Source: Stappia taiwanensis (lineage in GTDB: Bacteria; Pseudomonadota; Alphaproteobacteria; Rhizobiales; Stappiaceae). Taken from it: a stretch of DNA of 64,000 nucleotides. The stretch is from the NCBI RefSeq assembly GCF_014635285.1, contig NZ_BMCR01000002.1:1-64000 (forward strand), given 5' to 3'. Below are positions 50,111 to 63,888 of the stretch, piece by piece. Under the pieces are notes generated by a model. The model searched no databases. It had not been told where the DNA came from and saw only the letters and a program-made list of their open reading frames with translations. A program made the position numbers and the translations under genes. The first letter of the stretch is position 1, and every line of letters starts with the position of its first letter.

Positions 50111-50818
50111 TCAGGCCTCCAGCGCAGCCCCCGGGGTCATCACCCGCACCGTCTCCGCCTTGTCGCCCATTTCCTCCACGAAGGCATCGGCGGAGGCCGC
50201 CAGAATCGGGAAGGTTCCGAAATGACAGGGAATGACGGTGTCGAAGTCGAAATAGCGCCGGCAGGCAAGCGCCGCCGAGCGTGCCCCCATGGTGAAGCGG
50301 TCGCCGATCGGCACGATGCCGATCTTGGGCGCATGCAGATCGTGGATCAGCGCCATGTCGCTGAAGATGTCCGTGTCGCCCATATGCAGCAGCGTCGGCT
50401 CGCCGGGCGCGGAAACCACGATGCCGTTGGCGGTACCGAGATAGACCGGTGGCCAGCCGTTCGCCTGAGAGGAGGAGCTGTGCTGGGCCTGGGTCAGCGA
50501 CACCTGGAACGGGCCGACATCGACGGTGCCACCGCAGCCCATCGGATTGACCGCCTCGATGCCCTGCGACTGGACCCAGCTCACGATCTCGAAATTCGCC
50601 GTCACCTGGGCGCCGGTGCTGCGGGCGATCTCCACCACATCGCCGATATGATCGTCGTGGCCATGGGTGATCAGGATATGGGTGACGCCGGCGCTGGCGG
50701 TGGCCACGTCGAGCCCTGCGGGGAAGGACGGGTTCCCCGTCATGAACGGGTCGATCAGGATCGACGCATCCTTGATGTCGACGCGAAAGGCCGAGTGTCC
50801 GAAGAAGGTGATTTTCAT
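50111..50818 (-). CDS. UPF0173 metal-dependent hydrolase
   Basis: This 235-residue metallo-beta-lactamase-fold protein has the H-x-H-x-D-H motif ITHGHDDHIGDVVEI, with further ligands GCGGTV, LLHMGDTDIFSDM and VIPCHFGTFPIL. It corresponds to UPF0173/YtkL-like hydrolases of unknown substrate. The start is the ATG at 50818 giving MKITFFGHSAFRVDI. It is divergent from ruvX and probably cytosolic. Confidence 0.92.
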   Translation of the reverse strand: MKITFFGHSAFRVDIKDASILIDPFMTGNPSFPAGLDVATASAGVTHILITHGHDDHIGDVVEIARSTGAQVTANFEIVSWVQSQGIEAVNPMGCGGTVDVGPFQVSLTQAQHSSSSQANGWPPVYLGTANGIVVSAPGEPTLLHMGDTDIFSDMALIHDLHAPKIGIVPIGDRFTMGARSAALACRRYFDFDTVIPCHFGTFPILAASADAFVEEMGDKAETVRVMTPGAALEA

Positions 50819-50929
50819 GGTGGGGCAACTCCCTGTGACAGGTCCGACTGGCGGACGCTCTGAGTCCGCAACCAGCTTCGACAATGCCGCGATCTGTTCC
50901 ATCGGGCAAACCCATGCTAAAGCGCCAGA

Positions 50930-51439
50930 ATGGCAAATGACCCGCTCCTGTCCCATGAGGACTTCGCCGCCCTGCTGCCGGCCACCGGCCGGCTGATCGG
51001 CCTCGACCTTGGCACCAAGACCATCGGATTGTCCCTGTCCGACCTGGGGCGTGGCATCGCCACGCCGCTGGAGACCATCCGGCGCAAGAAATTCGGCGTC
51101 GATGCCGCCCGGCTGCTGGAAATCTGCACCCAGCATCAGGTGTGCGGTCTGGTGATCGGCCTGCCGCTCAACATGGATGGCAGCGAAGGCCCACGAGTGC
51201 AGGCGACCCGCGCCTTTGCCCGCAACCTCGCCCCCCTCACCGACCTGCCGATGACCGCCTGGGACGAACGGCTGTCGACCGCCGCCGTCACCCGCACCCT
51301 GATCGAGGCGGACCGGTCGCGCGCGCGCCGGGCCGAACTCGTGGACAAGATGGCCGCCTCCTACATCCTGCAAGGGCTGCTCGACCGGTTCGCCCATATG
51401 CGCAGGGCCGCCAGCACCGAGCCGACCGACCGGCCATGA
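50930..51439 (+). CDS. ruvX: RuvX/YqgF, pre-16S rRNA nuclease family
   Basis: This 169-residue RNase H-fold protein has [17 protein letters not shown] (first Asp), [17 protein letters not shown] and [16 protein letters not shown] (second acidic site), with the final Asp in [15 protein letters not shown]. YqgF processes the 5' end of 16S rRNA and may resolve junctions. It starts a rightward series of genes; its stop overlaps the AEC transporter start (ATGA). Confidence 0.94.
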   Translation: MANDPLLSHEDFAALLPATGRLIGLDLGTKTIGLSLSDLGRGIATPLETIRRKKFGVDAARLLEICTQHQVCGLVIGLPLNMDGSEGPRVQATRAFARNLAPLTDLPMTAWDERLSTAAVTRTLIEADRSRARRAELVDKMAASYILQGLLDRFAHMRRAASTEPTDRP

Positions 51440-52362
51440 GCGGTGTCCTCAACGCCCTGATCCCGGTCCTTCTGGTCATCGCCGCCGGCCATGTGGTCGC
51501 CCGCATGGGGCTGATCACCGGCGATCAGTGGCGCGGCATCGAGAAGATCACCTATTTCCTGCTGTTTCCGGCGATCATCATTTCCAATGTCGCCCGCACC
51601 GACTTCATGGCACTGCCCGCCTTCGGCATGAGCGCCACCCTGGTGCTGTCGATCCTGGCCATGGCGGTGCTGGGTCTGGCGCTGCAACCGCTGCTGAAAC
51701 GCGCCTTCGCCATCGACGGTCCGCGCTTCACCTCCATCTTTCAAGGGGCGATCCGCTGGAACACCTTCGTCGCGCTGGCCATCGCCGATGAGCTGCTCGG
51801 CGCCGATGGCGTGGCCCTGCTCGCGGTTGCCATCGTCGCCATGGTGCCGCTGCTCAACGTCATCTGCGTGCTGGTTCTGTCCCGATTCGCCAGCGGCAGC
51901 GCGCCCGGCGCGCGCAAGCTGATCCTCGACCTTCTGAAGAACCCGTTCATCTGGTCGACCGGCCTCGGCCTTGCCCTCAATGTCAGCGGCCTGCCGCTGC
52001 CTGGCTTCGCCTGGTCGACCCTGACAATCCTCGGCAGCGCCGCCCTGCCGATCGGCATCGTCTGCGTCGGCGCCGGGCTCGACCTCAACGCCCTGCGCCG
52101 GCCCGGCCCGGCGCTCACCACCGCTACGCTTCTGAAACTCCTGGTGATGCCCGCCTTCGGCGTCCTCTTCGCCAGCCTCATCGGGCTGGACGGACCGGCC
52201 CGCATCGCCGTCCTGATCGCCCTTTCCGTGCCCAGCGCCGGCGGTTCCTTCCTGCTCGCCCGGCAGATGGGCGGCGACGCCAAGCTGATGGCGGAAATCC
52301 TGACATTGCAAACCCTCGCCGCCGCCCTCACCATGCCGCTGGTGCTGTTGCTCGCGGTCTGA
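51436..52362 (+). CDS. AEC family transporter
   Basis: This 308-residue polytopic membrane protein has about ten hydrophobic segments, starting [20 protein letters not shown] and including [20 protein letters not shown] and [20 protein letters not shown]. The internal repeat and the [17 protein letters not shown] loop fit the auxin-efflux-carrier (MleP-like) family, which moves organic acids or amino acids. It is coupled to ruvX. The substrate is unknown. Confidence 0.88.
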   Translation: MSGVLNALIPVLLVIAAGHVVARMGLITGDQWRGIEKITYFLLFPAIIISNVARTDFMALPAFGMSATLVLSILAMAVLGLALQPLLKRAFAIDGPRFTSIFQGAIRWNTFVALAIADELLGADGVALLAVAIVAMVPLLNVICVLVLSRFASGSAPGARKLILDLLKNPFIWSTGLGLALNVSGLPLPGFAWSTLTILGSAALPIGIVCVGAGLDLNALRRPGPALTTATLLKLLVMPAFGVLFASLIGLDGPARIAVLIALSVPSAGGSFLLARQMGGDAKLMAEILTLQTLAAALTMPLVLLLAV

Positions 52363-52512
52363 GCCCCCGCACGGGTCACGCAAAGCCCCCCCACGGTCAC
52401 GCGAAGGAAGCCTCCGCCCCTCGCGCGGACAAGAAGCGCGGTGGAGAAATCGGCCGCCCCTGATGCGCCGTGCTTGAGAAACGCCGAAGATCCGCCTATA
52501 GGGTTGCCTTTA

Positions 52513-53469
52513 ATGAGCGCATCCATTCCCCCCGCCGCGGACGTCTATCCGCATCGTCACCTGCTCGGGATCGAAGGTCTCCAGCCGCAGGACATCCTCA
52601 TGCTTCTCGACCGCGCCGAAGCGGCCGTGGAGATCAGCCGTCAGGTCGAGAAGAAGAAATCGGTGCTGCGTGGCCGCACCCAGATCAATCTGTTCTTCGA
52701 AGCCTCGACCCGCACCCAATCCTCCTTCGAGATCGCCGGCAAGCGCCTTGGCGCCGACGTGATGAACATGTCCGTCTCCTCTTCCTCGGTGAAGAAGGGC
52801 GAGACGCTGATCGACACGGCGGCGACACTGAACGCGATGCACCCGGACATCATCGTCGTGCGCCACCATGCCGCCGGCGCGGTGCATCTCTTGGCGCAGA
52901 AGGTTGGCTGTTCGGTGATCAACGCCGGTGACGGCGCCCATGAACACCCGACCCAGGCGCTGCTCGATGCGCTGACCATCCGCCGGCACAAGGGCAAGAT
53001 CGCCCGCCTGACCGTGACGATCTGCGGCGACATCCTGCATTCGCGGGTTGCCCGGTCGAACATCATCCTGCTCAATGCGCTCGGCGCGCGGGTCAAGGTC
53101 GTGGCGCCTGCGACACTGCTTCCCTCCGGCATCGAACAGATGGGCGTGGAAGTCTGCCGCGACATGCGCCAGGGCCTCGACGGCGCCGATATCGTCATGA
53201 TGCTGCGGCTGCAGCGCGAGCGCATGTCCGGCGCCTTCATCCCCTCCGTGCGCGAGTATTTCCGCTACTACGGTCTCGACCGGGAAAAGCTGTCCGCCGC
53301 CAAGCCGGACGCGCTGGTCATGCACCCCGGGCCGATGAACCGGGGTGTGGAGATCGACCCGGAGATCGCCGACGGGCCGCAAAGCCTCATTCGCGAACAG
53401 GTGGAAATGGGCGTCGCCGTGCGCATGGCCGTCCTGGAAGCCCTCGCAGCGCATCTGCCCACCCGATGA
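52513..53469 (+). CDS. pyrB: Aspartate carbamoyltransferase catalytic subunit
   Basis: This 318-residue enzyme has [20 protein letters not shown] (carbamoyl-phosphate STRT loop), the 80s loop [31 protein letters not shown] and the C-terminal [13 protein letters not shown]. It catalyses the committed step of pyrimidine synthesis. It is followed by a pyrC-like gene, and in several bacteria the two products form a dodecamer. No pyrI lies beside it. Start ATG at 52513. Confidence 0.97.
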   Translation: MSASIPPAADVYPHRHLLGIEGLQPQDILMLLDRAEAAVEISRQVEKKKSVLRGRTQINLFFEASTRTQSSFEIAGKRLGADVMNMSVSSSSVKKGETLIDTAATLNAMHPDIIVVRHHAAGAVHLLAQKVGCSVINAGDGAHEHPTQALLDALTIRRHKGKIARLTVTICGDILHSRVARSNIILLNALGARVKVVAPATLLPSGIEQMGVEVCRDMRQGLDGADIVMMLRLQRERMSGAFIPSVREYFRYYGLDREKLSAAKPDALVMHPGPMNRGVEIDPEIADGPQSLIREQVEMGVAVRMAVLEALAAHLPTR

Positions 53470-53480
53470 GGACACCGGAT

Positions 53481-54776
53481 ATGGCGACACCCGCGACCCC
53501 GCTCGTTCTCACCAATGCCCGGGTCATCGACCCGGCCCGCGATCTGGACGCCCCCGGCGCCGTGATCGTCGAAGACGGCGTCATCCGCGCCGCCGGCCCC
53601 GAGGCGATCAATCAAGGCGCGCCGGATGGCGCAAGGGTCCTCGATGTCGCCGGGGCGGTCGTCGCTCCGGGGCTGATCGACATGGGCGTCACCGTCGGCG
53701 AACCGGGCGGCGAGCACCGGGAAACACTTGCCAGCGCTAGCCAGGCGGCCGCCGCCGGCGGCGTCACCACCATGGTCACCTCGCCGCAGACCGAACCGGT
53801 GATCGACGATCCGGCGCTGGTCGATTTCATCCTGCGCCGGGCGCGCGACACCGCCTGCGTGCGCGTTCACCCGATGGCCGCGCTCACCAAGGGGCTGCAC
53901 GGCACCGAGATGAGCGAGATGGGCCTGTTGCAGGAGGCCGGGGCGGTCGCCTTCGCCAATGGCCATCGCTCGGTCACCCATTCGGGCATCATGCGCCGCC
54001 TGCTGACCTATGCGCGCGACTTCGACGCCCTCGTCGTCCATCACACCGAGGATCCGGATCTGGCCGGAGACGGGGTGCTGAACGAGGGGCTGATCGCCAG
54101 CTGGAAGGGCCTGCCCGCCAGCCCGCGCGAGGCGGAGATCATCATGATGGAACGGGACCTGCGCCTCGCCGCGCTGACCCGTGGCCGCTACCACGCCCAA
54201 CTCATCTCCTGCGCCGACAGCACCCGGGCGATGGCCCGGGCCAAGAACGACGGGCTCGACGTCACCTGCGGCATCTCCATCAACCACCTGACGCTCAACG
54301 AAAACGACATCGGCCCCTACCGGACCTTCTTCAAGATGTCGCCGCCGCTGCGGTCGGAGGAGGAACGCCAGGCGATGGTCTCAAGCCTTGCCGATGGCAC
54401 CATCGACGTGATCACCTCCAATCATGACCCGCAGGACGTGGAGACCAAGCGGCACCCCTTCGCCGAGGCCGCCGATGGCGCCATCGGCCTGGAAACCCTG
54501 CTCTCCGCCGGCCTGCGGCTGGTGCACTCGGGCGATCTGTCCCTGACGCGCCTGCTGGCGGCGATGACCTGCAACCCGGCGCGCCGGCTTGGTCTTGCCA
54601 GCGGACGGCTTGCCGCCGGGGCGCCGGCCGATCTCGTCGTGTTCGACCCGGACCGGCCCTGGATTCTGGAAAAGAGCGAGATCCATTCCCGGTCGAAAAA
54701 CACGCCGTTCGAGGGCGCCCGTTTTTCCGGCAAGGTCCTTCACACCATTGTTGCGGGACGCGAGGTCTCGCCCTAG
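53481..54776 (+). CDS. PyrC-like dihydroorotase homologue lacking metal-binding histidines
   Basis: This 431-residue amidohydrolase-fold protein begins TPLVLTNARVIDPARDLDAP. Where active dihydroorotases have D-x-H-x-H-x-R, this has LIDMGVTVGEPGGEHRETLA, with no HxH pair. ITSNHDPQDVETKRHPFAEA keeps the C-terminal Asp region. In Pseudomonas an inactive PyrC' of this sort is needed for PyrB assembly, and the same role is likely here; a true dihydroorotase should be elsewhere. The ATG at 53481 has AGGA 8 bases before it; an ATG at 53466 overlapping the pyrB stop is the alternative. Confidence 0.88.
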   Translation: MATPATPLVLTNARVIDPARDLDAPGAVIVEDGVIRAAGPEAINQGAPDGARVLDVAGAVVAPGLIDMGVTVGEPGGEHRETLASASQAAAAGGVTTMVTSPQTEPVIDDPALVDFILRRARDTACVRVHPMAALTKGLHGTEMSEMGLLQEAGAVAFANGHRSVTHSGIMRRLLTYARDFDALVVHHTEDPDLAGDGVLNEGLIASWKGLPASPREAEIIMMERDLRLAALTRGRYHAQLISCADSTRAMARAKNDGLDVTCGISINHLTLNENDIGPYRTFFKMSPPLRSEEERQAMVSSLADGTIDVITSNHDPQDVETKRHPFAEAADGAIGLETLLSAGLRLVHSGDLSLTRLLAAMTCNPARRLGLASGRLAAGAPADLVVFDPDRPWILEKSEIHSRSKNTPFEGARFSGKVLHTIVAGREVSP

Positions 54777-54809
54777 TCTTGCCGCCAAAGCGCAACCGGA
54801 GGCTGCACA

Positions 54810-55430
54810 TTGCCCGACCCGATCAGTTGGGGGTTCGACTGGCCCTATTACCTGACCGCCCTGGCCTTCGGCTATCTGCTCGGCGCCATTCCATTCGGGC
54901 TGTTGATCACCCGCCTTGCCGGTGAAGGCGACATCCGCCAGATCGGCTCCGGCAATATCGGCACCACCAATGTGCTGCGCACCGGCAAGAAGCACCTTGC
55001 CGCCCTGACCCTTGTCGGCGACATGCTGAAGGGAACGGTGGCGGTGCTGATCGCCGGGCGATACGGCGGACCGGATATCGCCCTGATCGCCGGGCTCGGC
55101 GCCTTCCTCGGCCACCTTTTCCCGCTGTGGCTGCGGTTTCGCGGCGGCAAGGGGGTGGCCACCTATCTCGGCATCCTCTTCGGCCTGTTCTGGCCGGCGG
55201 CCCTTTGCTTCATCGGCGTCTGGATCGGGATGGCCCTCGCGCTGCGCTATTCGTCGCTGTCGGCTCTGGTTGCCAGCCTGTTCAGCCCGGCCCTGCTCTA
55301 TTGGATGTTCGACCGGGTGCAGATGGCGGAGATGATGGCGCTTCTGACGCTGCTGCTCTGGGCCAAGCATCACGAGAACATCCGCCGCCTGCTCACGGGC
55401 ACGGAAAGCCGGATCGGCAGCAAGGGATGA
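54810..55430 (+). CDS. plsY: Acyl-phosphate:glycerol-3-phosphate acyltransferase
   Basis: This 206-residue membrane protein has about five helices and the PlsY motifs [36 protein letters not shown] and a C-terminal [14 protein letters not shown]. It starts phospholipid synthesis by acylating glycerol-3-phosphate. The start codon is TTG with CGGAGG upstream, which lowers translation. It overlaps dprA by 4 bases. Confidence 0.95.
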   Translation: MPDPISWGFDWPYYLTALAFGYLLGAIPFGLLITRLAGEGDIRQIGSGNIGTTNVLRTGKKHLAALTLVGDMLKGTVAVLIAGRYGGPDIALIAGLGAFLGHLFPLWLRFRGGKGVATYLGILFGLFWPAALCFIGVWIGMALALRYSSLSALVASLFSPALLYWMFDRVQMAEMMALLTLLLWAKHHENIRRLLTGTESRIGSKG

Positions 55431-56584
55431 GCGCCGACGCCGCCGTCCCGCCTGGCCACAGGGCCCTGACGGATCGGCAGCGCCTTGCATGGCTGCGGCT
55501 CATCCGCTCGGAAAACGTCGGACCGATCACCTTTCGCGAACTGGTCAATCACACCGGCTCGGCGGAAACCGCCCTTGATGCCCTGCCGGAACTGTCGCGC
55601 CGGGGCGGCAAGCGCCGCATCCGCATCCACCCGCTTGAGGAGGCGGAAGCGGAAGTCGAGGCGCTGCACCGGCTTGGCGGCCATTTCCGGGCCCTGGGCG
55701 AATATGGCTATCCGCCGCTCCTGCGCCAGGTGGACGGCGCCCCGCCCCTGATCGCCGTGCGCGGCGCGGACGCGCCGCTTGCCGATCCCGCCGCCATTGC
55801 CATCGTCGGCGCCCGCAACGCCTCGCTGGCCGGCCAGAAGATCGCCGGCGAGATCGCCGCGCATCTGTCCAACGCCGGCTATCGGGTCATTTCCGGCCTG
55901 GCCCGCGGCATCGACACCGCCGCCCACCGGGCGTCCCTTGCCGGTGGTACGGTGGCGGTGCTGGCCGGCGGCGTCGATATTCTCTACCCGCCGCAGAACC
56001 GGCAATTGCTGGAGGATCTGCTGGCCGCCGGTGGCGCACTCGTCAGCGAAATGCCGCTCGGCTGGAAGCCCCGCGCGCGCGACTTCCCCCGCCGCAACCG
56101 GCTGATCTCGGGAATATCGCTGGCAACGGTGCTGATCGAGGCGGCCCGGGCCTCAGGGTCGCTGCACACCGCCCGCTTTGCCGCCGAACAGAACCGGGAG
56201 GTGTTCGTCGTGCCCGGCTCGCCGCTCGACCCGCGCTCCGAGGGTGGCAACAAGCTGATCCGCGATGGCGCCACCCTGGTCGGCAGCGGCGCCGATGTGA
56301 TCGAGAGCCTCGGCCCCCACCATCATGGCGACCCGTTCCTGCCAATCGACATTGAAGAGCCCAGCCGCGATGCGCCCCGGCAGCCGCTCACAGTCGACGA
56401 CGGCACCCGTGCCGCGCTGCTCTCAGCCCTCGGCTCGACGCCGGTCGACGTGGATGAAGTGATCCGTTTCACCGGTCTCGATACCCGGGCGGTCAACGTG
56501 GTACTGCTGGAATTGGAACTCGCCGGCCGGCTTGAACGCCATCGCGGCAACACGGTCTCGCTGATCGACAGCCGCTACGGCTGA
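55427..56584 (+). CDS. dprA: DNA-processing protein DprA/Smf
   Basis: This 385-residue protein has a Rossmann-like core with [60 protein letters not shown] and [20 protein letters not shown]. An N-terminal SAM-like part and a C-terminal winged-helix ([20 protein letters not shown]) complete it. DprA loads RecA on incoming single-stranded DNA. Start ATG overlaps the plsY stop. Confidence 0.95.
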   Translation: MSADAAVPPGHRALTDRQRLAWLRLIRSENVGPITFRELVNHTGSAETALDALPELSRRGGKRRIRIHPLEEAEAEVEALHRLGGHFRALGEYGYPPLLRQVDGAPPLIAVRGADAPLADPAAIAIVGARNASLAGQKIAGEIAAHLSNAGYRVISGLARGIDTAAHRASLAGGTVAVLAGGVDILYPPQNRQLLEDLLAAGGALVSEMPLGWKPRARDFPRRNRLISGISLATVLIEAARASGSLHTARFAAEQNREVFVVPGSPLDPRSEGGNKLIRDGATLVGSGADVIESLGPHHHGDPFLPIDIEEPSRDAPRQPLTVDDGTRAALLSALGSTPVDVDEVIRFTGLDTRAVNVVLLELELAGRLERHRGNTVSLIDSRYG

Positions 56585-56878
56585 CGCCGCCTCCACTTCC
56601 TCGAAAGGCACTCCCGCCGATACCGGCGATCCGCGCCCTCTTGCCGCAGTTCCAAGGTCAGCCCACGCGCCGCCGGCAACGTTCCCCCTTGCAGCTTTCC
56701 CGCGTCAGGCGATCCCCCTCCGGCCAGGGTCTGGCGGCGACCTCCCGCTGGCTGCCAATCGCCGGTCATATCCGGCCCGGGAAAACAGGGTGTTTGAATC
56801 ACCCGATACAACCTGAACTAAAATCTCCCAGGGAAATCCAGTTATCCATATGCATAAATATGAAAATACAACCCAGAA
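56585..56878. other. Intergenic region after dprA
   Basis: There is no gene, terminator with T-run or recognisable RNA in these 294 bases. The right part becomes clearly AT-rich near the end of the leftward small gene at 56879. Nothing else is supported. Confidence 0.4.
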
Positions 56879-57079
56879 TTACGGCATATTTTCCACCGAC
56901 TCGCCTTCACGAGCTGCTTCCATCTCACAGTGCCTTTCAAACGCCTCGACACGAGCCATTTCGAACAAATATGCAAGAAAAGACAAGTCGTTATGCATAG
57001 CCAAATCGCGAAGCTCCCGGCACATCTGAGCACAGTAGCGGGCGGCTTCGGACCTGTCTTTGGGGGGTTCAAGCGACAT
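56879..57079 (-). CDS. Small conserved hypothetical protein, 66 residues
   Basis: This acidic, helical protein contains ARYCAQMCRELRDLAMHNDL and SFLAYLFEMARVEAFERHCE. I have seen this pattern of short proteins in many Hyphomicrobiales next to dprA/topA. Start ATG at 57079. No motif for catalysis or DNA binding is seen, and AT content is higher than in its neighbours. The function is unknown. Confidence 0.65.
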   Translation of the reverse strand: MSLEPPKDRSEAARYCAQMCRELRDLAMHNDLSFLAYLFEMARVEAFERHCEMEAAREGESVENMP

Positions 57080-57263
57080 TTTGTGACCCGGGATCTGGCC
57101 GATGAAACCGGCGATACGGTTTTATGCAACCTTTGGTTTTCTATAATCATCCTACACGCATCGAATGTTGGTGTGCAAGAAGCCAAAGGCGCAGGCGCGC
57201 TTCATCCCGTGCAAAACTCCCCTTGCGTCGCCTCCCCTTGACCTGACGCAGCCGAAAGGTCAT

Positions 57264-57292
57264 TTGACAGCTGTCGCGCAATTGAGGATCGT
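57264..57292 (+). promoter_or_regulatory. Possible topA promoter
   Basis: TTGACA (57264-57269) is a perfect -35 element. Seventeen bases later GATCGT stands in the -10 position and is a poor match, although alphaproteobacterial -10 elements are often weak. It is about 85 bases before the topA start codon. The call rests on the -35 box. Confidence 0.35.
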
Positions 57293-57375
57293 CCCGCGAC
57301 ATTCATCAATGCCGGCTCCGCTCTCGTGCAGCCGCCATTTCTCGCTCTGAGACGTCGTTTTCCATCTGGGGTCTA

Positions 57376-60170
<2,795 letters not shown>

Positions 60171-60174
<4 letters not shown>

Positions 60175-62498
60175 CCCGCAAGCCGACGAAGAAGCCGCGA
60201 CATCCAAAGGTCAAGGCCAAGGCCAAGGCGGCGGCCGATCTGCCGGGCCGGGATGAGATCATGGCCTTTGTCGCGGCCAATCCCGGCATGGCGGGCAAGC
60301 GGGAGATCGCCCGGCATTTCGGCATCACCGGCGGTGCCCGCATCTATCTGAAGAAGGTGCTGCGCGAGATGGCCGAGGATGGCCTGATCGAGAAGCGCCA
60401 GAAACGCCTGATCCGCGCCGGCGATCTGCCGCCGGTGCTGGTGGTGACCGTCGTCGGCCGCGATGCCGACGGCGAATTGCTCGCCGAGCCGGGCAACTGG
60501 AACGAGGACGAACAGGGCGCACCGCCCAAGATCCTGCTCTTGCCGGAGCGCCACAAGGCACCGGGCCGCGCCACCGGACTGGGTGACCGCGCACTGGTGC
60601 GCATCACCGGCGATGCACCGGGCGCGGAGGCCAAACACGCCGCGCGCATCATCAAGCCGCTGGAGCGACAGGCCGCCTCCGTCCTCGGCATCCTGCGCAT
60701 TGGCGGCGGGCGCACCTTTCTGGAGCCGATCGACCGGCGCCAGCGGGAGCTGGACATCGACACCAGCGACCTGAAGGAAGCCAGCGACGGCGATCTCGTC
60801 GCGGTCAGCCTGACCGGACGCAGCGGGCGCTATGGCACCTCGCGGGCGCGCATCACCCGGCGCATCGGCGCGATGCATTCGGAAATGGCGATTTCGGAAA
60901 TCGCCCTGCACACCCACGGCATCCCGCACAGCTTCCCCACCTCGGTGATCGAAGCGGCGGAAAAGGCGGTGCCGGCCACCCGGGCGGGACGGGACGACTG
61001 GCGCGACCTGCCGCTGATCACCATCGACCCACAGGACGCCAAGGATCACGACGATGCGGTGCACGCCGCCCCCGATCCCGATCCGGCCAATCCCGGCGGC
61101 CATATCGTTACGGTCGCCATTGCCGATGTCGCCTATTACGTGCGCCCGGGCGAACCGCTCGACCGCGAGGCACACCTGCGCGGCAACTCGGTGTATTTCC
61201 CCGACCGCGTCATTCCCATGCTGCCCGAACAGCTCTCCAACGGCCTGTGTTCGCTGAAAGAGGGCGAAGACCGGCCGGCGATGGCCGTGCGCATGGTGTT
61301 CGACGCCAAGGGCAACAAGAAGAGCCACCGCTTCCACCGCATCACCATGCGCTCGGCGGTCAAGCTGTCCTATTCCGAAGCCCAGGCTGCCATCGACGGC
61401 AAGCCGGTCGAGGCGGTCAGCGAGGCGGTGCTCGACACTATCCTGAAGCCGCTCTGGGCCGCCTATGACAGCCTGTGCAAGGCACGCAAGGCGCGCGAAC
61501 CGCTCGATCTAGATTTGCCGGAGCGCAAGATCCGCCTGAAAGACGACGGCACCGTCGACGATGTCTACACGCCCGAGCGCCTCGAAGCCCATCGGCTGAT
61601 CGAGGAGTTCATGATCCAGGCCAATGTCGCCGCCGCCGAAACGCTGGAAAAGGCCAGCGTGCCGCTGCTCTACCGGGTGCACGATGCCTCCAGCCCGGAA
61701 AAGCTGGAAGCGCTGAAGGAGTTTCTCTCCACCATCGGCATTCGCCTGTCCGCGCCCGGCGGCCTGCGGCCGGCGATGTTCAACGCCATCCTGCACAAGG
61801 TGCAGGACCGGCCCGACGCGGAGCTGGTCAACCAGGTGGTGCTGCGCAGCCAGGCCCAGGCGGAATACGCACCGGAGAACATCGGCCATTTCGGTCTCAA
61901 CCTGCGCCGCTATGCCCATTTCACCTCGCCAATCCGCCGGTATGCCGATCTGATCGTCCATCGCGGACTGATCCGCGCGCTGAAGCTTGGCGACGACGGC
62001 TTGCCCGATGGCATGGAAGGCAAGCTGGAGGCAATCGGCGCCGATGTGTCGGCCACCGAGCGCCGGGCGATGCTGGCCGAACGCGACACCGTGGACCGGC
62101 TGATCGCCCTCTGGCTGGCCGACCAGGTCGGCGCCCGCTTCACCGGACGAATCTCCGGGGTTGTGAAATCAGGGCTGTTCGTGCGGCTCGACGACAGCGG
62201 CGCGGACGGGTTCGTGCCCGCCTCCACCATCGGCGACGACTACTACCACTACGACGAATCGTCGCATTCGATGTCCGGGCGAACCACCGGAGAAACCTTC
62301 TCTTTGGGCGACCGGGTCGAGGTCCGGCTTGTCGAGGCCGCCCCCTATGCCGGATCCCTGCGGTTTGAACTTTTGAGCGAAGGCCACTATCACAAACGTA
62401 AGAGTGGTGGGGAGCGGTCCCATTCCGGACGACGCAAACATAAGCCGCGCAGCGGCACAGCGGGACGGGACCGAAAATCGAAAGGTCGACGAAGATGA
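60171..62498 (+). CDS. rnr: Ribonuclease R
   Basis: This 775-residue RNase II/R family exonuclease has an N-terminal winged-helix (EIMAFVAANPGMAGKREIAR) and cold-shock-like domains. The RNB catalytic domain has ITIDPQDAKDHDDAVHAAPD carrying the metal-binding Asp residues, then FTSPIRRYADLIVHRGLI, followed by an S1 domain and a basic tail. It degrades structured RNA 3' to 5'. TTG start inside the topA stop (TTGA) indicates translational coupling. Confidence 0.95.
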
Positions 62499-62962
62499 CA
62501 GTCAGCTACGCCGGAGCAGGGGAGGCGCCCGTCGTTGCCAAGAGCAAGCCGAAGCGCGATGTCGGTCGCGCCATGTGGCTTGGAACCAAGGGGCACTGCC
62601 CCAGTTGCGGAACCGGCCGTCTGTTCGGCAAGTATCTGAAGGTCGAACCGGTCTGCGCCACCTGCGGCGAGGAACTGCACCACCACCGGGCCGATGATGC
62701 CCCGCCCTATTTCACCATCTTTGTTGTTGGCCACGTCATCCTGCCGATCGCCTTGGCCGTGGAGGTTGCCTTCACCCCGCCCATGTGGGTGCATTTCGCG
62801 ATCTGGCTGCCGCTGATCGTCCTGTCGACGCTGGCTGCCCTGCCGCCGATCAAGGGCGCGCTGATCGGCCTGCAATGGGCCAACTACATGCACGGGTTCG
62901 ACCCCAACGCCATTGGCGATGACGAGCCTGCCTACGACTTTGGCGGAGACCCGCGACCTTGA
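62495..62962 (+). CDS. DUF983 family membrane protein
   Basis: This 155-residue protein has two CxxC pairs (CPSCGTGRLF and CATCGEEL) forming a zinc-ribbon-like N terminus. Two transmembrane helices follow, around FTIFVVGHVILPIALAVEVA and VHFAIWLPLIVLSTLAALPP. DUF983 is common beside rnr in Alphaproteobacteria and has no established role. Overlaps on both sides (ATGA with rnr, TTGA with the NUDIX gene) place it in one operon. Confidence 0.9.
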   Translation: MTVSYAGAGEAPVVAKSKPKRDVGRAMWLGTKGHCPSCGTGRLFGKYLKVEPVCATCGEELHHHRADDAPPYFTIFVVGHVILPIALAVEVAFTPPMWVHFAIWLPLIVLSTLAALPPIKGALIGLQWANYMHGFDPNAIGDDEPAYDFGGDPRP

Positions 62963-63708
62963 CGACAAAGGAAGACCTGACCCGGCGCCTGACAGCGGCC
63001 GAACGCAACACCAGCGACCCCAACCTGCGCCCGCGCGATGCCTCCACCCTGCTGATCCTCGATCGCAGCGGTGGCGGCGTGCCCCGGGTGCTGATGGGCC
63101 GGCGGCACGAGCGGCACCGGTTCATGCCGGGCATGTTCGTCTTTCCCGGCGGCCGCGTCGACCCCGGCGACAGTCGCGTTCCGGTGCGCGGCACGTTCCA
63201 TCCGGAGGTGGAGCGCAAGTTGCGCCATGAGATGAAGGGGCCGAAGACCGCCGCCCGTGCCCGCGCCTTCGCGGTCGCGGCCGTGCGCGAGACCTATGAG
63301 GAAGCCGGCGTGTTCGTCGCGGGCCAGGCCGAACAACCCTGGGCCGGCAAGGACGATTTCGCCGCGTTTTCCGAGCGCGGCCTCATTCCGGATCTGACGC
63401 CGATGCGCCTTATTGCCCGGGCGATCACCCCGCCGCGCCGGCCGCGGCGCTTCGACACCCGTTTCTTCGCCGTCTTCGCCGATGCCATCGCCGATCAGCT
63501 CAAGGAGGGGACCGGCCCCTCGGGCGAATTGCAGGATGTGCACTGGCTGCCTCTCGACGAGGCAAAGTCGCTGGAGCTGCCGACCATCACGCTGACCATC
63601 ATCGACGAATTGCAGGCGCGCCTGCGCGATGATCCGGACCTGGCGCCGGCAGTGCCCGTGCCGTTTTATCACTGGCGTGGCAAGGGCTTCGTGCGCGAGG
63701 AGATCTGA
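62959..63708 (+). CDS. NUDIX hydrolase
   Basis: This 249-residue protein has the NUDIX box in PGGRVDPGD followed, after a long insertion, by AVRETYEEAGVFVAGQ, with the metal-binding REXXEE core. The insertion and HWLPLDEAKSL end are as in NUDT7/NUDT19-like enzymes that cut CoA or nucleotide diphosphates. The start is TTG within the DUF983 stop. The substrate is unknown. Confidence 0.9.
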   Translation: MTTKEDLTRRLTAAERNTSDPNLRPRDASTLLILDRSGGGVPRVLMGRRHERHRFMPGMFVFPGGRVDPGDSRVPVRGTFHPEVERKLRHEMKGPKTAARARAFAVAAVRETYEEAGVFVAGQAEQPWAGKDDFAAFSERGLIPDLTPMRLIARAITPPRRPRRFDTRFFAVFADAIADQLKEGTGPSGELQDVHWLPLDEAKSLELPTITLTIIDELQARLRDDPDLAPAVPVPFYHWRGKGFVREEI

Positions 63709-63766
63709 TCCTGCGGCGGCGGGACCGGCACGGGCGTTTTCCCGGTGCCTTCCCCACCCTTCCCGC

Positions 63767-63794
63767 TTGACTTTAACGGCGCGAAACGTATGGT
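63767..63794 (+). promoter_or_regulatory. Probable rpmG promoter
   Basis: TTGACT (63767-63772) and TATGGT (63789-63794) are spaced by 16 bases, a reasonable sigma-70 pair. It lies 95 bases before the rpmG ATG, with a T/C-rich stretch upstream. An independent promoter for a ribosomal protein gene at this point is expected. Confidence 0.5.
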
Positions 63795-63888
63795 GCGCCC
63801 TCAGTTTCCCAAGATCCCCGGTGGAACGTCTTCTCCCAGTTAGCGGAGCCTTGGACGCACGGCCGGAACAAGCTCAAGGACGAAATCG

